From positions 1-60,493 of the forward strand of contig JAAZJH010000004.1 of the NCBI GenBank assembly GCA_012800435.1: a DNA stretch of 60,493 bases, in the 5' to 3' direction. Positions 35,911 through 44,777 of this stretch are shown piece by piece (the first letter of the stretch is position 1; each line of letters opens with the position of its first letter). The notes below the pieces were generated by a model, which was given only the letters and a program-made list of their open reading frames with translations, was not told the DNA's origin and made no database searches. The DNA is from Clostridiaceae bacterium (GTDB taxonomy: Bacteria; Bacillota; Clostridia; Saccharofermentanales; DTU023). The position numbers and the translations under genes are program-made.

Positions 35911-37033
35911 TGCAGAATCGGAAGCGTCGCTTTTGTATTCTGCGAAACACGTTCTTCCCGCTCGGGCAAAACTGAACTTATCGTTGTCCGTTCTCGGACG
36001 CCGTGCTGATGGCTATCATGATCTACAATCAGTCATGGTGACGTTGGCGCTCACGGATGAAGTGCGTATTCTGACAGCACAATTCGATCATTCAACACAA
36101 CGCGACGAAATAGCCGATGGATCTCAAAAGAGCACTCGCGCGGCATTAGATTCGATGACCGGATTTGATGCCGACGCGGAAAGATCATTTTCGGGTGAAG
36201 CGACAGCGCTTGATTGGCGCGTTAGTACAAATCAACCTACTATTCCGGACAATCAAGATAATATCGCTTGGAAAGCGGCACTTGCGTTTTGTCGCGCGGT
36301 CGGTATTTCGCCTGCAGCAATGATTTTTTCCGTTGATATTGTAAAAAATATTCCGCAAGAAGCCGGATTAGGCGGCGGGAGCGCAAACGCAGCGGCCGTG
36401 CTGCGTTATCTTTATCGCATGTGGCATCGTGTAGGAGCGAACGCATTCGGGATTGATCCTCATCATCTTACACATACAGTGCTTGAGAAGGCGGCATGTA
36501 CAACCGGCGCTGACGTGCCGTTTTGTCTTCGCGGCGGCATCGCTTTCTGTGAAGGCGTCGGAGAACGCATGACTCCTCTTACTCTGAGGTCAAGCTATCC
36601 TGTGCTGCTTGCTATTCCGCCATTAGCGGTTAAAACGGCGGATGCGTACAAGCGCCTCCATCGCGCTCGACACGAGTCCGATGTGCGTCTTCAACCACAA
36701 CAAGCACGCTTTTCAAATCGTGAGGCACTCATAGAGGCATGGCAGGACGCCTTTAATAAGGATGCTCTGACGGCCATCGCGCCGCTAGTTAATAATGATT
36801 TTGTGGACGTTACGGTGCGTCAGAATCCGGCAATGATCCGTCTGTTTACTGCCCTTCAAGATACAGGCGCGCCGATCGTGTCGCTTTCCGGCAGCGGCCC
36901 CGCATGTTACGCGCTCTTCGAAGAAAGGGAAGCCTGCAGAACGGCAAAGCTCCGGCTGCAAAAGCTTTTCCCGAATGTACGTTTTATAAATACGACGCTC
37001 TCGCCGGAAGAAGACGTGCTTAATTTGAGTTAA
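35903..37033 (+). CDS. ispE: 4-diphosphocytidyl-2-C-methyl-D-erythritol kinase
   Basis: This 376-residue GHMP kinase phosphorylates CDP-ME in the MEP isoprenoid pathway. It shows ARAKLNLSLSVLGRRADGYHDLQSV at the N-terminus, the ATP loop PQEAGLGGGSANAAA, and the C-terminal SLSGSGPACYALF. Typical IspE has about 285 residues; the excess comes mainly from a polar insert of about 50-60 residues (roughly 55-110) between the first strands and the DNIAWKAA helix. The ATG lies inside the end of veg, so translation is coupled. The stop overlaps the dtd stop on the other strand by four bases. Confidence 0.93.
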   Translation: MLSAESEASLLYSAKHVLPARAKLNLSLSVLGRRADGYHDLQSVMVTLALTDEVRILTAQFDHSTQRDEIADGSQKSTRAALDSMTGFDADAERSFSGEATALDWRVSTNQPTIPDNQDNIAWKAALAFCRAVGISPAAMIFSVDIVKNIPQEAGLGGGSANAAAVLRYLYRMWHRVGANAFGIDPHHLTHTVLEKAACTTGADVPFCLRGGIAFCEGVGERMTPLTLRSSYPVLLAIPPLAVKTADAYKRLHRARHESDVRLQPQQARFSNREALIEAWQDAFNKDALTAIAPLVNNDFVDVTVRQNPAMIRLFTALQDTGAPIVSLSGSGPACYALFEEREACRTAKLRLQKLFPNVRFINTTLSPEEDVLNLS

Positions 37034-37476
37034 AATTCGTCGGTGTCCAGCCAAATGGTAAAAGGTCCGCTATTTGTCAAGGTGACGTCCATAGAAGCGC
37101 CAAATTCCCCTGTTTGAACGACATCAACATCTTTTTTAGCAAGACTCACAAAAAGTTCGTAGAGACGGTTGCCTGTCTCGGGATCCGCTGCTTCAATGAA
37201 ACTCGGGCGATTGCCCCGGCGGCAGTTCGCGAAGAGTGTGAATTGCGAGACAATGAGCACGCTTCCTCCGACAGCGGCCAGGTCAAGATTTGTCTTGCCG
37301 TCAGCGTCCGGAAAGATACGAAGTTTTCTGACCTTGTTCCAGAGTTTGGCACAAGTTATTTCGTCATCGTCGGAACCTGCGCCTAGAAGGATCATGAGAC
37401 CTGTTCCGATCCGGGAAATCTCTTGACCGTCAATGACAACGGAAGCTGAGCTGACACGTTGAATAAGAGCACGCAT
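37030..37476 (-). CDS. dtd: D-aminoacyl-tRNA deacylase
   Basis: This 148-residue enzyme removes D-amino acids (and Gly from tRNA-Ala) from mischarged tRNAs. The family start MRALIQRVSSASV, the active-site motif SQFTLFANCRRGNRPSF, and the C-terminal cross-subunit motif TNSGPFTIWLDT (with the Gly-Pro as Ser-Gly-Pro) are all present. ATG 37476 is chosen because the family begins there; GGGAGG lies 13 bases upstream. ATG 37518 would add 14 residues. Confidence 0.94.
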   Translation of the reverse strand: MRALIQRVSSASVVIDGQEISRIGTGLMILLGAGSDDDEITCAKLWNKVRKLRIFPDADGKTNLDLAAVGGSVLIVSQFTLFANCRRGNRPSFIEAADPETGNRLYELFVSLAKKDVDVVQTGEFGASMDVTLTNSGPFTIWLDTDEF

Positions 37477-37628
37477 GAAGTGAAAGAACCTCCCTTGTTT
37501 TTTACATGTTATCACCATAAATCAAATAACGCCTAGATGTGTTACTATGTGCATAGAAAAAAGCAATAATTGTTCGGTTCTGCTTACGGTTTCCGGACAT
37601 AAAAAAATGAAGAAGAGGAGATATCAAC

Positions 37629-38726
37629 ATGAAAAAGTGTCCATATTGCCAAGCCGAATTAGACGATAGCGCACTATTTTGCGGATCGTGCGGCCGTAAA
37701 CAGGAACCAGCAGAAACGTTTCAAGCGGTCGAAGAACCGACCGTAAAAGCTGATCTGTCAGAAGACGTACCCCGCGAGAGCGTGGAGCCTGAGGCAGACC
37801 AAGCGGTCGCTTCATTTCAAGAACCCGGCGTTTCTCCGACGCCGGTGTCCATGCCGCAGGTCTCACCGAGCGCTGAACCGGTAACGATGCCTTCGTATCA
37901 GCAAAGCGCTCAAGCATATTCACCGCAAACGATGCCGAACGTACCGTATCCCGGATATACACAAAGCCCTGCATCAGGTTATCCGCAGGCTCCGCCTGCC
38001 GGAATACCCGGTACGCCCTATCAGGCACCGCAACCCCACGATGCGCCACAGGCACCCGGTGGACAGATGCCACCAACGCCTCAAGGAGCTTATCCTCCTC
38101 CGCAGCAAGGACAAGGCTATGTGCCGCCGCCTTACCAGCCGCCAAAACCGCCCTCAGCGTTGGCACTTGACAGCAAACGTTATTTTGGCTGGTTGAAGAA
38201 TGGTATCTTCGGAACACTGGAGCCGATACATCTTCTCTTCGCGTCCATTGCCCCATTCCTAGTAGCATTTTTCTTTACACTCGGAAGAGCGGGATGGATG
38301 TCATGGCATGCCGGCGGATTTTTTCTGACGTGGCTCTTTAATATCGTCATGATTGCCGGTCTTCCGGTCGTTGCTTGGCTATTAAAGACCAAACTGATGA
38401 AGCAGCCTTCCGATCTGAAGGCGGTATGTACCGAGTATGCGTCTTACCACACAATACCGGCGTTGATCATGCTTGTCGTCATGGTGCTCGGTCTTGCCGC
38501 GGGCGGCACCACATTGGTAACGAATCTTTTCTCTTATGTGCGTCTACTGTCTTTAGGTGCCGCATTGATGTGTCTTTTTGCTCCGCGTGATCAAAGTACG
38601 ATCAAACGGATGTGGCAGATTGTCATGATCCTGTTCGTAGCTTATATCATTCTGGTGTATCTGGCAGATCTGTTCCTCGGCCTCGGTATTCGCTGGGCCT
38701 ATAAGAGCATCTTTGATCTGTGGTAA
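37629..38726 (+). CDS. zinc-ribbon membrane protein with Pro/Gln-rich linker
   Basis: This 365-residue protein begins with a zinc ribbon: CPYCQAELDDSALFCGSCG (residues 4-22). A long linker (about 30-180) is rich in Pro, Gln, Tyr and Ala, with short repeated PYxPP-like patterns. Five or six transmembrane segments follow (about 195-360). It resembles many clostridial zinc-ribbon plus YIP1-like membrane proteins whose role is unknown. GAAGAGGAG precedes the ATG. It is followed by hairpins at 38797-38858 and then the LCP gene. Confidence 0.75.
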   Translation: MKKCPYCQAELDDSALFCGSCGRKQEPAETFQAVEEPTVKADLSEDVPRESVEPEADQAVASFQEPGVSPTPVSMPQVSPSAEPVTMPSYQQSAQAYSPQTMPNVPYPGYTQSPASGYPQAPPAGIPGTPYQAPQPHDAPQAPGGQMPPTPQGAYPPPQQGQGYVPPPYQPPKPPSALALDSKRYFGWLKNGIFGTLEPIHLLFASIAPFLVAFFFTLGRAGWMSWHAGGFFLTWLFNIVMIAGLPVVAWLLKTKLMKQPSDLKAVCTEYASYHTIPALIMLVVMVLGLAAGGTTLVTNLFSYVRLLSLGAALMCLFAPRDQSTIKRMWQIVMILFVAYIILVYLADLFLGLGIRWAYKSIFDLW

Positions 38727-38796
38727 AATACGACTTTGGCGATCCGATCCAAAAAGACACGGACGGTGCCAATGGCGTGATTGCTAAATAAATCAT

Positions 38797-38858
38797 CGGT
38801 GCCGTATTATTCGAAGAATACGGCACCGCAACTTCAATGCCGCCGTGTCAACGGCGGA
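38797..38858 (+). terminator. two adjacent GC-rich hairpins after the zinc-ribbon gene
   Basis: CGGTGCCGTATT (38797-38808) pairs with AATACGGCACCG (38817-38828), and CCGCCG (38841-38846) pairs with CGGCGG (38853-38858). Neither has a T-run, so the stop function is inferred from position only. Confidence 0.35.
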
Positions 38859-38985
38859 TTTGGTGCGTCAAAAACCGTTTGATTGTTTTGACCTTTGTGG
38901 TAACAAAGATAAGGACGCAAATTAAGGAATAGTGTCGATCGGAAGACATCGGTTGACGGTTTGATAGGAGAGGGTCGGTTCGATT

Positions 38986-40179
38986 ATGAATACTTCGAGA
39001 AGACGACAGAGGCAAACGCCTCAACGTACAACGTCGCTACGTGAGAAGAACTCTCGCAAGCAACCGTCGAGCTTGCAAGAAACAAGACGTCGAGTACCAA
39101 ACGTTGTATGGGCAATCTTAGGTGTTATCCTAGGTCTTTTGATTTCTGCTGCTTCAGGCGTTTATATCATCTATGCAGATATGATGTCGCGTGTAACACA
39201 TTTCGATCCTGTCGATGATGCGATTCTTTCTGCTCCCAATTTGCTGCTTACAGAATTTCCTGAAATTCTGCTGGCAAATAATATGCCTGATGATCCGGAA
39301 GTAACTGTAGACCCGATAGAAACTATTGACCCGAGTATCGAACAAACAGAGGCCGAGCAGACTCTGCCCGAGCAAGGGCCGGTACCAAGTGAATGGCAGA
39401 ATATCCCGAGAAGTCAAGGAGAGGTAAAAGTACGAACGATGAACAATGTGGAAAATATCCTATTGTTCGGTGTTGATTCACGGGGACAAAATTATCGCGG
39501 ACGCTCAGATACCATCATCGTCGCGTCAATCAACCATAACACTCGCACCATCACGTTTGTATCCTTCTTCCGCGCTATTGAAGTCAAGATACCCGGTTAT
39601 TCCGAGCCGACACTGCTCAATGCCGCGTATGCTTACGGCGGTCCGCGGCTTGCCATTCAGACTGTTGAAGCCAATTTCGGTATCCCGATCACGGGATTTT
39701 TGACATTTAATTTCGCGTCATTGCAAAAGTTGGTCGACGCGGTCGGGGGTGTGAAAATCACGATGACGGCTGCGGAGGCGCGAGCGCTCGACGCGTCACA
39801 GGGTCTCAATTTAGTCACAGGCTGGGGCGCTTTGCAGTACGCCAGACTTCGCAAAATCGATACGGACTTTCATCGGAACCAACGCCAGCGCAACGTGATA
39901 GAGGCGATCCTGAACCGAGTAGCCGAAGGCAACGCGACGACACTTTATAACGCGGCGACGGTCGTCTTGGCCAACTCGGCGACGAATTTGAACCTTAACT
40001 CATACGTAATGAACGCGCAAACGCTGCTCCGTTATTCAAGGCGGCAAATGCAGGTGCCGATATGGTACGGTGCCGGAAAAGAATCGTACAGAGCCACCAA
40101 TCGGTATGGTCAGGAGGTCTGGCCGCTGTATGATAAACAGAAAACAGCCGATCGGATCTACAATTTTCTTATGAACTGA
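38986..40179 (+). CDS. LytR-CpsA-Psr (LCP) family cell-wall ligase
   Basis: This 397-residue membrane-anchored protein has a basic N-terminus, one transmembrane helix (about 43-65), a Glu/Pro-rich spacer, and an extracytoplasmic LCP domain (about 155-345). Visible motifs are NILLFGVDSRGQNYRGRSDTIIVAS, LLNAAYAYGG, VDAVGGVKI and LQYARLRKIDTDFHRNQRQRNVI. LCP proteins transfer undecaprenyl-linked polymers to peptidoglycan. The usual SxPRDT motif reads SFFRAI: the Arg is kept but the Asp is lost. ATG 38986 follows GGAGAGGG at a longer spacing than usual. Confidence 0.88.
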   Translation: MNTSRRRQRQTPQRTTSLREKNSRKQPSSLQETRRRVPNVVWAILGVILGLLISAASGVYIIYADMMSRVTHFDPVDDAILSAPNLLLTEFPEILLANNMPDDPEVTVDPIETIDPSIEQTEAEQTLPEQGPVPSEWQNIPRSQGEVKVRTMNNVENILLFGVDSRGQNYRGRSDTIIVASINHNTRTITFVSFFRAIEVKIPGYSEPTLLNAAYAYGGPRLAIQTVEANFGIPITGFLTFNFASLQKLVDAVGGVKITMTAAEARALDASQGLNLVTGWGALQYARLRKIDTDFHRNQRQRNVIEAILNRVAEGNATTLYNAATVVLANSATNLNLNSYVMNAQTLLRYSRRQMQVPIWYGAGKESYRATNRYGQEVWPLYDKQKTADRIYNFLMN

Positions 40180-40234
40180 TGTTGAGCTTCGGCTCCGGAT
40201 GAGGCGGTGCGGAGGTGGGAGGGGAACGGCGAAG

Positions 40235-41107
40235 ATGAATAGCGCAAGCCGGGATATATTTTTGCAGGTAGCGCGAAGCCTTTTCTATGATGTGGTCGGC
40301 TCCCTCATGTTTGCTGTCGGTATCTATAATTTTGCCGCGCCGGCCGATTTTGCGCCGGGAGGCGTGACCGGCATCGCAATCATCTTAAACTATTACACCG
40401 TACTTCCCATCGGCTTGCTGTCGTTTATCATTAATATTCCGCTGATTTTGATCGCACTTCGGTTTTTAGGGAAGCGTTATCTGTTCCGTACCTTTGTGAC
40501 GGTGATCATCAATACGCTTTTTCTTGATATCATAAGTCCGCTTTTTCCTGTATATCACGGCAATCCGTTGCTTGCGTCGCTTTTTGCGGGTATCTTGTCC
40601 GGGATCGGTCTGGTGCTCATCTATCAGAATAAAAGCTGTACCGGCGGATCGGATCTTGTTGTTATGACGATGCGCAAGGTGAAACCTCATATGTCGGTCG
40701 GTCAGATCACAATGCTGGTGGACGGTATCATTGTTATCGCGGGCGGCTTCGTCTTCCATGAGATCGACGCTGTTTTATACGGTATCGTTTACAGCATTAC
40801 CCAAGTTCTCATCATTGACAAACTGATGTTCGGTTTTGTCTCGGGTAAAATCGCGCTGATCATAACGGAGAAAAACGAGGAAGTCATGCAGGCTATCGGT
40901 ACCGAACTCGGTCGAGGATCGACGTTGCTCATGGGAAAGGGCGGGTATTCAAAAGAACCGCGTCCTGTGATACTCTGTGCGTGCAGTCGATCACAGATTC
41001 CCGTTATGCGTCGTATTGTGCGTCGAATCGATCTTGATGCGCTGATGATGGTACTCTCTTACGACGAAGTTTACGGCGAGGGATTCCTTCCTATCGAAGG
41101 GGGCTGA
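40235..41107 (+). CDS. YitT family membrane protein (DUF161/DUF2179)
   Basis: This 290-residue protein has five or six transmembrane segments in the first 200 residues. Family signatures are APADFAPGGVTGIAIIL and YQNKSCTGGSDLVVM. A cytoplasmic C-terminal DUF2179 domain follows (about 210-285; GRGSTLLMGKGGYS). The function is unknown. ATG 40235 is chosen because GGGAGGGGAA lies upstream; an earlier start at 40199 would add a Gly/Arg-rich stretch unlike the family. Confidence 0.87.
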   Translation: MNSASRDIFLQVARSLFYDVVGSLMFAVGIYNFAAPADFAPGGVTGIAIILNYYTVLPIGLLSFIINIPLILIALRFLGKRYLFRTFVTVIINTLFLDIISPLFPVYHGNPLLASLFAGILSGIGLVLIYQNKSCTGGSDLVVMTMRKVKPHMSVGQITMLVDGIIVIAGGFVFHEIDAVLYGIVYSITQVLIIDKLMFGFVSGKIALIITEKNEEVMQAIGTELGRGSTLLMGKGGYSKEPRPVILCACSRSQIPVMRRIVRRIDLDALMMVLSYDEVYGEGFLPIEGG

Positions 41108-41146
41108 CATTGTATGAGGAACGCTTTCATGAAAGGTATCTAACTT

Positions 41147-41842
41147 ATGCGTCATGTAATCACAACGAATGAAAAGACGGCGAAACCGGACGCAAAACAT
41201 TCTTCTCGGGGACGTCGGTTCCATTATGGCAAGTTATTGAGTGTGTTTGTAGTTGTCATTCTTGCGCTCTCTCTTGTTGGCTGTCGCACGAATAAAGATC
41301 CGAAGACTACCGTGGATCCCGCATCGAGTGGCGGAGAGATGCCAAAAGATGTGATCATTGCGCCGGATTTCACATTACAGGATCAAAACGGTGTTCAGCA
41401 TACGCTTTCAGGCTACAGGGGGAAGATCGTTTTTCTGACGTTCTGGGCGACTTGGTGTACACCTTGTTTAGAGGAATTTCCGGACATCAATCAGCTTTAC
41501 TTGGATCATGAAGAAAATACGGCTGATGTAGCGGTGTTGAGCGTTGTTTATCCACTTAAAGAAGGTGACACGTATCCTATAGGCCAACAGGAAAAGACGA
41601 CGGAGGACATTCGTGCGTTCCTTTGGGAGAATGATTATCGCGTTCCAACATTGATGGACCTCAAAGGAAAAATATTCGATGATTATAAGATAGACAGTCT
41701 TCCTACGACTTATTTGATTGATCAATCAGGAGAGGTAATCGGCTTTGTGCCCGCTGCGCTCTCGCGCCAACTGATGGATGCGTTTATTGAGCGTATGTTG
41801 AATCCTGAATCCACAGAGGAGATAACGGAGACATCGCCCTGA
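41147..41842 (+). CDS. TlpA-like thiol-disulfide oxidoreductase lipoprotein
   Basis: This 231-residue extracytoplasmic protein has a long basic N-region, then a hydrophobic segment ending in the lipobox LSLVGC, so it should be membrane-anchored. The thioredoxin fold (about 70-215) carries WCTPC with the preceding FLTFWAT and a cis-Pro in SLPTTYLID. It probably reduces or exchanges disulfides outside the membrane. No CcdA partner is nearby. It sits between yitT and serS without obvious function in common. The ribosome site is weak. Confidence 0.88.
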   Translation: MRHVITTNEKTAKPDAKHSSRGRRFHYGKLLSVFVVVILALSLVGCRTNKDPKTTVDPASSGGEMPKDVIIAPDFTLQDQNGVQHTLSGYRGKIVFLTFWATWCTPCLEEFPDINQLYLDHEENTADVAVLSVVYPLKEGDTYPIGQQEKTTEDIRAFLWENDYRVPTLMDLKGKIFDDYKIDSLPTTYLIDQSGEVIGFVPAALSRQLMDAFIERMLNPESTEEITETSP

Positions 41843-41871
41843 CCACATAATTTTACGAAAGAGGAGAGAAC

Positions 41872-43164
41872 ATGCTTGATCTAGTTTACATTCGAAATAA
41901 TCCGGAAGAAGTTAGCGCCAAACTTGCACGTCGAGGCTTTGAGGTTGACTTTACGTCTTTTCTTGAGGAAGACGCCAAGCGCAGAGCCTTGTTGCATGAA
42001 ACGGAAAAAATGAGAGCAGAGCGCAATCGTAAATCAGCTGACATTCCGGTCATCAGAAAGAATAGGGGCGACGTTGAAAAGGCGCTAGCCGAACTTAAGA
42101 CCCTGAGCGATCAGATCAAAGATAACGATATTGAGATCAATCGCATGGACGCTGAGCAACAGAAATTCCTGGCAGGTATCCCCAATATCCCAGATGACAA
42201 TATTCCGTCAGGCGGGAAAGAAAACAACGAAGTTGTCTCCGTTTGGGGTGAACCGCAGATGCTGCGCGCCGGCATGAAAGATCACGTCGAGCTTTTAGAA
42301 TCATGCGGCATGGTCGATTATGCCCGCGGCGTCAAACTTTCGGGGAGCGGTTACTGGCTCTACACGTATGAAGGTGCGATTCTCGAGTGGGCGCTGCTTA
42401 ATTACTTTATCCAAGAGCATTTGCGCGACGGCTACAAAATGATGCTTACGCCTCACATTCTGAATTATTACTGCGGCTATAACAGCGGTCAGTTTCCGAA
42501 GTTTGAGGACGATGTATTTCAGTTGCGCGGCGGATCGGAAGCATTCCAGTTTCTGTTGCCGACATCGGAGACGGCATTGGTCAGCGTACATGCCGATGAA
42601 ATTCTAAATGAAACGGAACTTCCGAAAAAATATTTCGCTTATACGCCCTGCTACCGGAAAGAGGCAGGTTCTTATCGCGCCGAAGAACGCGGCATGATCC
42701 GCGGCCATCAGTTTAATAAAGTCGAAATGTTCCAATTTGCGCGACCGGAAGATGCGCCGGCTGCTTTCGAAGAGATGGTGAACAAAGCGGCAAAGCTCGT
42801 TCAGAAACTAGGCCTTTCTTATAGAGTCAGCCGTCTTGCTGCCGGAGACTGTTCGGCATCCATGCAGAAAACGTACGACGTTGAAGTCTGGATCCCCAGC
42901 ATGCAAATTTATAAGGAAGTTAGCTCCGTTTCTACCGCAAACGATTATCAGGCACGTCGCGGCAACAGCCGTTTTCGTCGTGAAGCAACGGGGAAAATAG
43001 AGTTCCTTCATACACTGAACGGATCGGGCTTAGCTACATCGCGCGTCATGCCCGCTATCGCGGAACAATGCCAGCAAGAAGACGGTTCAATTCGAGTGCC
43101 GGAGGTTTTGGCTCCGTGGATGTATGGCATTGACGTTATTTATCCTAAAAAAGGAGGGCGCTGA
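41872..43164 (+). CDS. serS: seryl-tRNA synthetase
   Basis: This 430-residue class II enzyme charges tRNA-Ser. The N-terminal coiled-coil arm (about 30-100) is followed by the catalytic domain: motif 2 as TPCYRKEAGSYRAEERGMIRGHQFNKVEMFQF and motif 3 as NGSGLATSRVMPAIAEQCQ. AAAGAGGAG precedes the ATG. Its stop overlaps the next ATG by one base (TGATG). No T-box leader is seen upstream. Confidence 0.95.
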   Translation: MLDLVYIRNNPEEVSAKLARRGFEVDFTSFLEEDAKRRALLHETEKMRAERNRKSADIPVIRKNRGDVEKALAELKTLSDQIKDNDIEINRMDAEQQKFLAGIPNIPDDNIPSGGKENNEVVSVWGEPQMLRAGMKDHVELLESCGMVDYARGVKLSGSGYWLYTYEGAILEWALLNYFIQEHLRDGYKMMLTPHILNYYCGYNSGQFPKFEDDVFQLRGGSEAFQFLLPTSETALVSVHADEILNETELPKKYFAYTPCYRKEAGSYRAEERGMIRGHQFNKVEMFQFARPEDAPAAFEEMVNKAAKLVQKLGLSYRVSRLAAGDCSASMQKTYDVEVWIPSMQIYKEVSSVSTANDYQARRGNSRFRREATGKIEFLHTLNGSGLATSRVMPAIAEQCQQEDGSIRVPEVLAPWMYGIDVIYPKKGGR

Positions 43165-43823
43165 TGCCGGATGACCGGCTGACGACCGTTCGAAAAACCG
43201 GCATTTGGGAGCAGACGATCAGGCGATCGCGCTTCATCGGGATTTGCCGGCCAATCGTGACCGAAGACGACGCGAGGCGCCTGCTGGAGGATGTAAAAAA
43301 CGACTATCCCGGTGCTCGTCATTATGTGTATGCATGGCGCACGAATCATCCTGTCAACTTACAGCGCCATTCAGATGATGGGGAGCCTTCCGGTACGGGA
43401 GGCTTGCCTGTTTTGAGCGCATTGCTTTCGGAGAATATTGACCGTGGCGGCGTGGTAGTTGTTCGCTATTTCGGGGGAATTCTGCTTGGTGCGAGCGGTC
43501 TTACACGCGCCTACGGTTCGACGGCGCTTGAGGCCGTGCGCGCCGCTGAACCGGTGAGATATATCTCGTGTCCGATGTTTCTTGTAGAATCGGATTACGC
43601 ATCGTATAACCGACTAATCAGTCAACTTGAACGCTTAGGATATGAACAGCGCGATCCCGAATTCGGTGAAACGGTGCGTTGGCACGTTGGTGCGCCGGAC
43701 CAAAATGTCGAACTGCTTCATCAACGCATTATGGATTTGTCGTCCGGTGATGCGATGATGACGCCTGCCGGAACGGTTTGGCTGGAAGATCGCCTATCCG
43801 GTGATCAAGCAGAACCGATTTAA
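43164..43823 (+). CDS. YigZ/IMPACT family protein
   Basis: This 219-residue protein has the UPF0029 N-terminal domain with the hallmark HYVYAWR, RHSDDGEPSGTGGLPVLSAL and VVVRYFGGILLGASGLTRAYG, then a small C-terminal ferredoxin-like domain (DUF1949). The family is related to eukaryotic IMPACT; the bacterial role is unclear but may touch translation. It is translationally coupled to serS by a one-base overlap, which fits that link. The ribosome site AGGAGGG is inside serS. Confidence 0.92.
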   Translation: MPDDRLTTVRKTGIWEQTIRRSRFIGICRPIVTEDDARRLLEDVKNDYPGARHYVYAWRTNHPVNLQRHSDDGEPSGTGGLPVLSALLSENIDRGGVVVVRYFGGILLGASGLTRAYGSTALEAVRAAEPVRYISCPMFLVESDYASYNRLISQLERLGYEQRDPEFGETVRWHVGAPDQNVELLHQRIMDLSSGDAMMTPAGTVWLEDRLSGDQAEPI

Positions 43824-43953
43824 TTCACTCTCGAGCATCCACAACCAACTCCTATCGTGATCTCTTTAGAAAACACGATGAAGATCGTTATATAATAGAT
43901 GAAAGATCGTCTGAAATGGCCAAGTATATGGTGAATTAGGCAGGGGGCATAGT

Positions 43954-44691
43954 ATGGCAGGACATTCGAAATGGAGCAATATCAAGCGCAGAAAAGGCGC
44001 GGCGGATGATAAACGAGGGAAAATATTCTCGAAACTTGGCCGCGAACTGCAAGTAGCGGTAAAAACGGGAGGTCCTGACCCTAACATTAATGCGGCGCTG
44101 CGTGACGCGATTGACCGCGCAAAATCATTTAATATGCCGAACGACAGCATTAATCGATCAATCGAGCGTGCGGCAGGCATTGGCAACGAGGAGCACTTTG
44201 AGGAAGTGTACTACGAAGGCTATGGGCCGGGCGGCGTTGCCGTGATGGTGCGCGCGCTGACCGACAATCGCCACCGCACCGCCGGAGATGTGCGTCATCT
44301 TTTCGATCGATATGGCGGCAATCTGGGAACGGATGGCTGTGTTGCCTTTCAATTTGAGCAGAAGGGACTTTTGATTATAGAGCGCGATGAGGATACCGAT
44401 GATGATCGTGTATTCATGGACGCGGTGGATGCCGGCGCGGAGGATGTCGTTGTACACGGTAGCGAGGCGATCGAAATCATCACGTCACCTGTATCCTATC
44501 ATCAAGTATTCGATGCACTAAAAAAGAATCATTACGTCTTCGCGGAGCACGGAATTGAATACGTGCCGATCTCGTGGATCAGTCCGGATGAGGAGAGCAT
44601 TCAAGTAAACATGACAAAGCTTATTGATGCATTGGAAGAAAACGATGACGTACAAGACGTCTACCACAATTGGGAGCAAAATGACGAATAA
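43954..44691 (+). CDS. YebC/TACO1 family protein
   Basis: This 245-residue cytosolic protein matches the YebC/PmpR/TACO1 family: MAGHSKWSNIKRRKGAADDKRGKIFSKL at the start, then YEGYGPGGVAVMVRALTDNRHRTAGDVRHLF. These proteins were first named transcription regulators; newer work links them to translation of polyproline stretches. AGGCAGGGG precedes the ATG. A TATAAT lies at 43890-43895 with a poor -35. Confidence 0.93.
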   Translation: MAGHSKWSNIKRRKGAADDKRGKIFSKLGRELQVAVKTGGPDPNINAALRDAIDRAKSFNMPNDSINRSIERAAGIGNEEHFEEVYYEGYGPGGVAVMVRALTDNRHRTAGDVRHLFDRYGGNLGTDGCVAFQFEQKGLLIIERDEDTDDDRVFMDAVDAGAEDVVVHGSEAIEIITSPVSYHQVFDALKKNHYVFAEHGIEYVPISWISPDEESIQVNMTKLIDALEENDDVQDVYHNWEQNDE

Positions 44692-44777
44692 AAAGAGATG
44701 TCTCATTACAATCTTAAAGCAAGACGTCATGTCAGCATAGATAATCGTTGTTATTGAGGAGAAAGGAGAACAGGCAC

